A stretch of DNA of 9,551 nt from Thalassolituus sp. (GTDB taxonomy: Bacteria; Pseudomonadota; Gammaproteobacteria; Pseudomonadales; Oceanobacteraceae). Both the position numbers and the translations under genes were made by a program. Under the pieces are notes generated by a model, which had not been told where the DNA came from, searched no databases, and saw nothing but the letters and a program-made list of their open reading frames with translations. The stretch is taken from assembly GCA_029212275.1 (NCBI GenBank), contig JARGOI010000069.1, positions 1 through 9,551 of the forward strand, written 5' to 3'. Shown one piece after another: positions 1-9,300 of this stretch; the stretch's first letter is position 1, and each line of letters starts with the position of its first letter.

Positions 1-171
1 AGCTAACTCCTTTCTCTACTGCTGATGTGATGCACTTCGGAGTTGAATCCGCGTTATTTATTTCTACTTTTTCATCACTACTGATTAATTAATACTCATT
101 AATTGCTTCTTAGGCAACGCTAAACGCACGTTATTTTTCATCCTTCAATACCTTTTTTACTGCATATCGAG

Positions 172-210
172 TCCAGTCTGTAACTCTATGTTCGCTAGCG
201 TACAGACGGA
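172..210. repeat. Inverted repeat in the synthase leader
   Basis: GTCTGTA (176-182) is the exact reverse complement of TACAGAC (201-207). Allowing one bulged A at 175, the stem extends by TCC (172-174) with GGA (208-210), giving ten pairs around an 18-nt loop. No T-run follows within the next few bases, so it does not look like an intrinsic terminator. It may fold in the mRNA if transcription starts upstream, or act as DNA-level dyad symmetry. Confidence 0.7.
189..204. promoter_or_regulatory. Near-perfect 16-bp palindrome, possible operator
   Basis: TGTTCGCTAGCGTACA is symmetrical around a perfect 8-bp CGCTAGCG core (193-200), with TGT/ACA outer arms; only the pair 192/201 breaks the symmetry. 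An even-length palindrome with a central CTAG core and TGT...ACA ends, about 150 bp before the gene, is the kind of site bound by dimeric repressors such as LacI-type regulators. No regulator gene is visible here, so binding is speculation. The site overlaps the larger inverted repeat at 172-210, so the two could not form as alternate hairpins simultaneously. Confidence 0.25.
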
Positions 211-229
211 CAACTTCTCTGTATTTTAT

Positions 230-252
230 CCTAAAAAAGCAAATTTTTTAGG
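230..252. repeat. 9-bp A/T-rich perfect hairpin just upstream of the synthase
   Basis: CCTAAAAAA (230-238) and TTTTTTAGG (244-252) are perfect reverse complements separated by the 5-nt loop GCAAA. The stem has only two G-C pairs, but the T6 run resembles a weak bidirectional terminator or attenuator. The only AGG close upstream of the TTG at 271 lies in its 3' arm (250-252), so folding would hide it. Its end is 99 bp from the ATG at 352. Confidence 0.75.
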
Positions 253-351
253 TTTAAGAATAATTCCATTTTGACGATTTTTTCTTATTTTTTGAGTGCT
301 GGATTATCCATCCCTCAATCTAATTTTTCTTTCTATGAGTTTTGGGTGACT

Positions 352-3300
352 ATGCTAACTGCTATTTCTTTTCTATTTAAACAACATTCGTCTCAAATAC
401 TTTGGAAAAATAAAGCACCAGTTCGTGAAGAGTTATTTGGTTTAGAGCGATTAGAAAGTCATGCTATTAGTTTAGCTAAGGCGCAAAAAGTATCAGTAAA
501 TATTCCTCATGTACTGCCTCTGCATAAACGCGTTGATCAGAATTCTATCGCTTTGCTTGGGCTTTATCGTGACAGTGCAGCAGAGTTAGAAGCCGGTCGT
601 AAAGTGGTGCCAGCAGCCGAATGGTTACTAGACAATTATCACTTAGTGGAAGAGCAAATTCGCGAGGTCAGGGACGATCTTCCGGTCGGTTTTTATCGTC
701 AATTACCAAAATTAGCTGAAGGCCCTTTGGCCGGCTACCCCCGAGTTTTTGGCATCGCTTGGGCCTTTGTGGCACATACCGACAGCCACTTTGATCCTGA
801 AATACTGATTCGATTTATCAATGCCTATCAAACGGTACAAGCCCTTACCATTGGTGAATTATGGGCGTTAGCCATTACCCTGCGTATTGTGTTGATTGAG
901 AATTTACGTCGCTTAGCGGATCAAATTGCGGTGGGTAGGGCAGAGCGTGCGGATGCCAATCAACTAACAGATAAATTATTAATTGCGGGTTGTTCACATT
1001 CTGCGTTGCAAGAAGACATATCGTCACGTTCGTCACAGCCACTGACGGAGGCATTTTCTGCACAACTGGCGAAACGTTTGCGCGATCAAGATCCTAAAAC
1101 CACACCGGCCCTCGAATGGCTATCGCTTCGGCTGAAAGCGCAAGGATTGTCGGTAGAGGAAGTGGTGCAACATGCGCAACAACGTCAAGGTGCCTCTAAC
1201 GTCAGTATCCGTAACGTCATTACCAGTATGCATTTAATTTCCGATATTGACTGGTCAGAGCTGTTTGAAAAAGTCAGTCTTGTGGATACCGAATTACGTG
1301 TCGATCCGATGTTTATTGCGATGGATTTTCCGACGCGTAATTTATATCGCAGTGCGATCGAGCAAATTGCGCGAGGCACACAATATTCCGAAGTTGATAT
1401 AGCAAAACGCGTGATCAGTTTTGCGCATCAAGGCGTGGTCGCTGACGTAAACGATCCGTTGCAAAATACGGCAAGCAACGCTTCTGCATCCGAATCTCAG
1501 CAACTACCAGAATCCTATCTATCGTCAAAATTTATTATGGAACAAGCTCGATATCGTGACACAGAAACAAATCGTATAAGCGATGTTGGTTACTACTTAA
1601 TTGATCAGGGACGCCATCGTTTCGAGCAATCCGTTCAGTTTCATGCGCCTTGGCGACTAAAATTGAGCCGTCTGCATATTCGTTTAGGTGTCAGCGGCTA
1701 TGTAGGTTCCATTGCCCTCATCGCATTGGCGTATTTAGCGTTGGCAATATTTTTCCCAAGTGCATCGACACTGTCATTTAACGGCTGGCTTTTGTTGTTT
1801 GCGGTTGGCTTTGTTCCAGCAACCGAGGTCGCTTCCGCGGTGGTTCATCGATTGGTGACGTGGCGCTTTGGTGCGGTCACCTTGCCCGGACTTGAGTTAA
1901 AAAATGGTGTGCCCAAGTCGCTTAGAACCTTAATTGCCGTGCCAACCTTGCTCACCAGCGAGACCGATTTATTAGAGCAAATTGAGCGCTTGGAAGTCCA
2001 TTACTTGAGTGGCCTTGATGGCAATGTAAGTTTTGCCCTTTTAACCGATGGCATGGATGCTCAACAAGAAGAGTTGCACAGCGACGCCGTGTTATTAAGC
2101 TTGGCCGCCAGTGAAATCGAACGATTAAATGCACGCTATCCCGCCGGTCCCAGTGGTAAGCGTTTTCTATTGTTGCATCGACGCAGACTCTACAATGCCA
2201 ACGAAAATCTATGGATGGGGTGGGAGCGCAAACGCGGCAAACTGCACGAATTAAATCGACTACTGCGCGGCGCACAAGATACTTCTTACGTCGCTGTCAA
2301 CGGTCAACCTATTTGCGTTCCAAGCGATGTACGTTATGTAATTACCCTCGATGCCGATACGCGCTTACCGCGGGAATCAGCGCTGCGTCTTATTGGTAAA
2401 ATGGCGCATCCACTCAATCGCCCTTGTTTTGATCCCATCAAACAACGCATTGTTGCCGGCTATGGCATTCTGCAGCCACGCGTTACGCCGTCCTTGTCGG
2501 TGGGTTCGGAAGGCTCAATTTTCCAACGTATTTTCTCTGCACCGGGTGGCATAGATCCTTACGCCTCCGCTATTTCTGATGTCTATCAAGATCTTTTTGG
2601 CGAAGGTTCATTTACCGGTAAAGGCATTTACGACGTCGATATGTTTGAGGCGGCGATGGCCAATCGCGTGGCCGACAACACCATGTTGAGCCATGATTTA
2701 TTCGAGGGGATTTTCGCTCGTGCTGGACTGGTGTCCGATGTCGAAGTCGTGGAAGAATTTCCGGCGCGCTACGACGTTGCCGCCAAACGCCAACATCGCT
2801 GGACCCGTGGCGATTGGCAATTACTGCCGTGGGTATTCGCAAAGCCTGCACGTAAAAACGGCATTCCACGCTTAGGGCGTTGGAAAATGATCGATAATCT
2901 CAGGCGCTCTTTGGTTGCCCCGATGACGCTGCTGGCACTGGTGTTGTGTTGGTTATTATCGCCGTCAATGGCCATGTTTACCATCAGTTTGTTATTGGCG
3001 ACCATCATTATTCCAGCGTTTATTCCCTGTCTGTTTTCGATGATTCCACATCACACCGACATCAATGCTCGTCACCATCTGCGTTTATGGTTGGGCGATC
3101 TTTGGTTGGCGTCGAATCAGGTATTTTTAGCGGTCGCGTTCCTTCCGGATCAATGCTGGCGCACGCTGGATGCCATAGGTCGCACTCTGGTGCGACTGTG
3201 GATAACACACGAGCATTATTTAGAATGGACCACGGCGGCGAAAAGCAATGCCATGCCACGCCTTAAGGTTCAAGGTTTTTATCGCATCATGTTAGCAGGA

Positions 3301-6300
3301 ACGCTACTTGGGATAGCGGTGAGCATTTTCGCCATCGCCATGAATCCCGCCGTGTGGTTTTTGATTGTGCCATTCTTAGTCCTTTGGTCGTTAGCTCCGT
3401 TGCTGGCACTGCACGTTAGTCGTTCGCCGTTTGTGCATAAAATGAATGAGCTGGATATCGATGCGATTACCTTAAGACTCACCGCCCGTCGAACTTGGCG
3501 TTTCTTTGAAACCTTCGTTACGCCTGCCGATCACATGTTGCCACCGGATAACTTTCAAGAAACGCCGGAGCCGGTCGTAGCACGTCGAACCTCTCCCACG
3601 AATATTGGCTTGTATTTACTTTCGACGGCGTCTGCCCATGATTTTGGCTGGGTGGGTTTGCAGGCAACCATCGAACGCTTAGAAGCCACCTTTGCGACGT
3701 TAGAATTACTGCCCAAATATAACGGACATTTCTTCAACTGGTACGGAACAGAAACGCTGCATTCGTTAATGCCCGAGTATATTTCTTCGGTTGATAGCGG
3801 CAACTTTGCTGGTCACTTAATTGCGCTGGCGAATACCTGTGATGAATGGCGAAATACTCCATTTAACTGGCGTGAGACTTCGCTAATTCGAGACGTGCGT
3901 GCGGGGGTGCTAGACAACATCAGTTTGGCGCGTGAGGCGCTGGATCATGTCAGTCATGCCACTATTAATAATACCCAGCGTAACAATACCAAGTCTGGAA
4001 ATATCAAGGTTGCTGCAGAGGGTAGTGTCAGTCCTATTGCCATTGAAAATACACACCCTGGGTACAACAAGGGTCATCCATTGTTGGTCATTTTGGATGA
4101 TATTACAGAACGTATATCGAGCCAGCAAAGCATAGATACCTTGTTGCCGATACTGATACGGTTAACCGAAAAAGCGGCTCGGATTGTCCAAGAGTTATCT
4201 CCCAGTACATTGGAAAGTCCGGTCAGCCAACTGCAACATGACTATTTCTCGGATGTGATTTTTTGGATAGAAGCCATTCGTACGCGCTTGCTAGAACAGC
4301 AACGCGATCAAGAAGTACTGCAAAGTGCGCCACAATTGGTGCAAGGTCGATTATTAGCGTTAGCCAAAACAGCAAGAGAGATGGCGTTGGCAATGGATTT
4401 TGCTTTTTTGATTGATCCAGAGAAAAAGCTGTTATCGATCGGTTTTTCACTTTCTGAAAATTGTCTCGACTCGAGTTGCTACGATTTATTGGCGTCGGAA
4501 GCGCGCTTGGCCAGTTTATTTGCCATTGCCAAAGGGGATGTGCCAACGCGCCACTGGTTTGGTCTTGGCCGTGCCGCTACGCCTATTAGCAACGGTTCGG
4601 CACTGATTTCTTGGTCAGGATCAATGTTTGAATATCTGATGCCCTCCTTAGTCATGCGCGCCCCGACGGGCAGTTTGCTGGAACAAACCAATCGAATGGT
4701 GGTGCAACGGCAACAGCAGTATGGTCAAGATTTATCGATCCCATGGGGTGTTTCTGAATCGGCGTACAACGCGCGCGACATCGAATTTACTTATCAATAT
4801 TCAAACTTTGGCGTGCCTGGTTTGGGATTGAAGCGTGGACTGGCGGAAAATCGAGTCATTGCACCTTATGCCACGGGCCTTGCGGCGATGATTGATCCAC
4901 AGGCGGCGGTTAAGAATTATAACCTGTTGGCGTCAATGGGCGCGTGCGGCCGTTTCGGATTTTATGAGGCGTTAGATTTTACTGCTGCGCGTTTGCCCGC
5001 CGACGCGCAGGTGGCAATAGTACGCAGTTTTATGGCGCATCATCAGGGCATGACCATTGTTTCGATTGCCAACACCTTGCATGAAGGGCAGGTAAGACGC
5101 CGTTTCCATCAAGAACCGATGATTCAAGCCTGCGAGCTCTTGTTGCAGGAACGTATGCCCAGAAATGTGTTGGTCAGCCATCCGCGTGCTGAAGAAGTAA
5201 AAGTATCAGCACCTAATAACATTAACGAAACGACCACGGTAAGACGCTTAAATGCGATGGCCGATGGCACACCGGTGACGCATTTATTATCGAATGGTCG
5301 ATATGCGGTGATGATGACCGCCAGTAGCGCGGGTTACAGCCGCTGGCGCGACATTGCCATTACGCGTTGGCAAGAAGACACCTCCGCAGACCCGTATGGC
5401 AGTTTTATCTTTCTGCGCGACATTACGACAGGTAGATTGTGGTCAAGTGGTGTTCAGCCTTTGGATGGCGAAAGACATTATCCAGACGGTGTTTTTGAAG
5501 AAGATCACGCCGAATTTGTGCGTCATGACGAATACTTAACCACCACGATGGAAGTGGTCGTGTCCGGTGAAGATGACGGCGAAGTCAGACGCATGTCGAT
5601 AACCAATAATGGGCGCAAAGCCCGTGAAATCGAATTTACTTCGTATATCGAACTGGTGCTTACCACGGCGGCTAACGATAACGCCCATCCAGCGTTTTCT
5701 AAGATGTTTGTGCAAACAGAATATATTCCAGAATATGGTGCTTTAGTGGCTACTCGACGTAAACGAGCCGCGAATGAAGCGGCCGTATGGGTTGCCCACT
5801 TTGCCGTTGTTGAAGGCGATATCACCGCCGATCCTCAGTATGAAACGGATCGAGCTTTATTTATTGGACGAGGTAATACCATTGCCACGGCAGCTGCATT
5901 TAAACATGGCTGGACAGGGAATGCGGATCGCAGCGGCGATAAATCCGAATCGATGCGCGACGCGACGCATCTCAATATTCCCGGCAGAGAGTATGCGAGC
6001 GTCGACCTGTCCAATACCGTTGGCACAGTACTCGATCCTATCTTTTCACAGCGCTATCGGGTCAATGTTCCTGCTGGCGGCATTGCGCGGGTGGCTTTTT
6101 GGATGGTGGTGGCCGATTCAAGAGAAGCATTGCTGGACTTGATCGACAGACATCACGATCGCAGTGCGTTTGAGCGAGCCAAAACATTGGCTTGGACGCA
6201 AGCGCAAGTGCAATTGCGACATCTAAATATCGATTCTGGCGAAGCGGCGAACTTTCAGCGGCTTGCGTCTCCGATCATCTATGCTGACCCTCGTTTCCGT

Positions 6301-9300
6301 GCGCCTGCAGAAGCCATCGATCGCGGCCTTGCCTGTCAATCGGCATTGTGGTCGCATTCGATCTCGGGTGATTTACCCATTGTGTTAATGCGCATTGACG
6401 ATATCGAAGATATTGAACAGGTGAAACAGTTACTGCGAGCCCATGAATATTGGCGCATGAAACGCCTTGCGGTGGATTTGGTCATTATCAACGAGCATGC
6501 TTGTTCGTATTTACAAGATTTGCAAATTGCTATTGATACCGCGGTCCGTAGCAGTCAATCACGGCCACGTTTGCCGGATGAATATAACGGCGAGCAAGTG
6601 AAAGGCTCGGTGTATACCTTGCGCGCCGATCTGATGACGACCGATGCCAGAGATCTCATCAAAGCTGTTGCTAGGGTGGTGCTGATTGCGCGACGTGGAT
6701 CGATTGCCAAGCACATCGCTCGTTTGTCGGATGTGCCGTCTTGGAATCGTCAACCGCATGCGCTTCCCCGAAAAATGCTTGCCGAGAGAATGAAGCCCTT
6801 TAAACCTACTGAAGTTGCACTCAAAGACCGTTTGGAGTTTTTCAATGGCATCGGCGGTTTTGGTAAGGACGGACGTGAATATAGCGTTATTCTAGAGCAT
6901 GGCAAATCGACACCGGCACCGTGGATTAATGTCATTGCCAATCCTTCTTTTGGTTTTCATGTCGCGGCCGAAGGCAGTGGCTACACCTGGGCGGAAAGCA
7001 GTCGTGAAAATCAATTAACGCCCTGGAGTAACGATCCGGTATCAAATCCAGTTGGCGAAGCAGTGTACGTACGCGATGAAGAAACGTTGGAAATTTTTTG
7101 TCCAACTGCACAACCAGTTCGCAGTGATGCTTTCGGTCATGTGCGAGCAGACAGTGGGCCTTATATTGCTCATCACGGACGTGGTTATAGCCGCTTTGAA
7201 CATCAAACCAACGGTATGGCGCTCACACTGGTGCAATTCGTACCGCTGGCTGACCCCATTAAAATCTCGCGCCTAACACTGGTCAATCAAAGTGGACGCA
7301 AGCGCAAGCTTTCTGTGACGGCCTACATAGAATGGGTGCTGGGCACTTCGCGGGGGGCTACCGGCCCTTTTATTTCCACCAAATTGGATGCCGATACCAA
7401 CGCGATTTTAATCTCTAATCAATGGAGTGTGGCGTTTCCCAATCGCATGGCTTTTGCCGACATGGCAGGTCAGCAATCGGCATGGACGACTGATCGCACG
7501 GAATTTTTGGGGCGCAATGGCGGTGCCGATGCACCTGCCGCGCTGACCACCTCCGTTGCCTTATCAGGCACCTTGGGCGCGGGTCATGATCCTTGCACCG
7601 TGCAGCAATGCGTCATTGAGTTAGAGGCGGGTGAATCGACGGAAGTCGTGATGTTGATGGGCCAGTGTCTGTCGTCGACCAAAGCGCGTGCATTAATACG
7701 TCGCTATCGACAATTGGATCTTGATGTTGTATTGGCCGAGGTCACTCAGCATTGGGAGGAGTTGTTAGGTGCGGTGCAAGTCAAAACACCAGACCGAGCA
7801 ATGGATATTATGCTCAATGGCTGGTTACTGTATCAGACCGTTGCTTGTCGAATTTGGGCGCGTTCAGCGTTTTATCAAGCGAGTGGGGCGTATGGTTTTA
7901 GAGACCAATTACAAGACGGAATGTCACTAACATTCCGTCGCCCAGATATTACCCGCCAACATATTTTGCGTGCGGCAGGACGTCAATTTGCCGAAGGCGA
8001 CGTACAACATTGGTGGCTGCCGCATACAGGACAGGGCGTGCGAACCCGAATTTCTGATGATCGCGTGTGGTTGGTATTTGCTACGGCCACCTATATTCAA
8101 ACGTCGGGCGATACCTCAATACTCGATGAGCAAGTGCCCTTCATTGAGGGGCCAGTACTCAGTGGCGATCAGCATGATGCATTTTTTCAGCCAGTACAGT
8201 CGGACGAATCGGCGACCTTATTTGAACATTGCGCCCGCGCGCTCGACCAATGTTTAGATCTGACCGGCGCGCAAGGTTTGCCGCTTATGGGCACCGGCGA
8301 TTGGAACGACGGTATGAATCGTGTTGGGCAAGATGGCCATGGCGAAAGTGTGTGGTTGGGTTGGTTATTAATTCGCACCATTGATTTATTTTCACCACTA
8401 ATAGAGCATCGCCAAGAAACCGAGCACCGCCAAGAAACCGAGCACCGCCAAAAAACAGAGAGAAGAGAGCGCTGGGTCACTCATGCCGCAGCTGTGAAGC
8501 AGTCAATCGAAGACTGTGCGTGGGATGGCGAATGGTATCGTCGAGCAAGTTTTGACGATGGCACTTGGTTGGGCTCAAAAAACAGCGACGAGTGTCGCAT
8601 CGACTCGATTGCGCAATCGTGGGCGGTATTGGCAGGAGCAAATCCTGAACGTTCGGCCAAGGCCATGCAAGCCGTCGAAGAATGGTTAATTAAGCCCGAA
8701 CAGCAACTGGCCTTACTGTTTACCCCGCCTTTCGATAAAACCACTCATGATCCCGGTTACATCAAAGATTATCCACCCGGTTTGCGTGAAAACGGCGGTC
8801 AGTACAGTCATGCCGCCATGTGGGCGATGTTGGCCTACAGTAAGCTGGGCCAAGCCGAAAAAGCGCATGACCTATTTCAGCTGCTTAACCCGATCAATCA
8901 TGCCCGTGATCGCGCTGGGGCAAAGCGTTATAAAGTGGAGCCTTATGTGGTGGCCGCCGATGTCTATTCTGTTGCTCCGCACGTTGGACGCGGCGGCTGG
9001 ACATGGTATACCGGCGCGGCAGGATGGATGTACCGAGCGGGCATGGAAGGCATTTTGGGAATACAACGGGAGGGCAAGGTATTGATTATTAAGCCCTGTA
9101 TCCCTGCATCTTGGCCGGGGTATGAGGCGACGATCCATATCGAAAAAACTCATTACACGGTTGTTGTACAGCAAGCATTGGTCGAAAAATCGGTAAATGA
9201 AAAAACAGACCTGACCGAACAAACAGACGCACATGTTGTTAAAACAATTCGCGCGGTTCTGGATGACGTTGACCTAACGGATACGGATTTGTCTGATAAA

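Larger units (their letters stand above)
1..270. other. AT-rich leader / intergenic region, no convincing gene
   Basis: All six frames are broken by frequent stops. The only noticeable stretch is plus-strand frame 3 (3-92, ending TAA at 90-92), 29 open codons. It could be the tail of an upstream gene, but it is no longer than chance allows. A weak sigma70-like pair is TTTACT (156-161) and TGTAAC (179-184) with 17-bp spacing, matching four of six positions each; I would not call a promoter on that alone. AATAAT at 259-264 resembles a -10 box but has no matching -35. The two inverted repeats in this stretch are listed separately. Confidence 0.6.

Noticed and set aside
3..92. Possible C-terminal tail of an upstream plus-strand gene
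   Set aside because: Twenty-nine open codons ending in TAA are within chance expectation, and the translation shows no recognisable motif; noted only in the leader entry.
271..276. TTGACG as a near-consensus -35 promoter box
   Set aside because: At 16-18 bp spacing the downstream sequence (around 293-300) has no TATAAT-like match, and the hexamer overlaps a possible start codon.
1952..2275. Minus-strand open frame of 107 codons
   Set aside because: It lies fully inside the GT84-encoding part of the synthase, has no family-like sequence, and is the expected antisense shadow of a strongly coding region.
5774..6142. Plus-strand open frame of 122 codons in another frame
   Set aside because: It is an out-of-frame reading of the first beta-sandwich module with no recognisable domain.
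8872..9234. Minus-strand open frame of 120 codons
   Set aside because: It overlaps the conserved GH94 C-terminus on the other strand. Its Cys-, Arg- and His-rich translation resembles no protein I know, so I treat it as a shadow.
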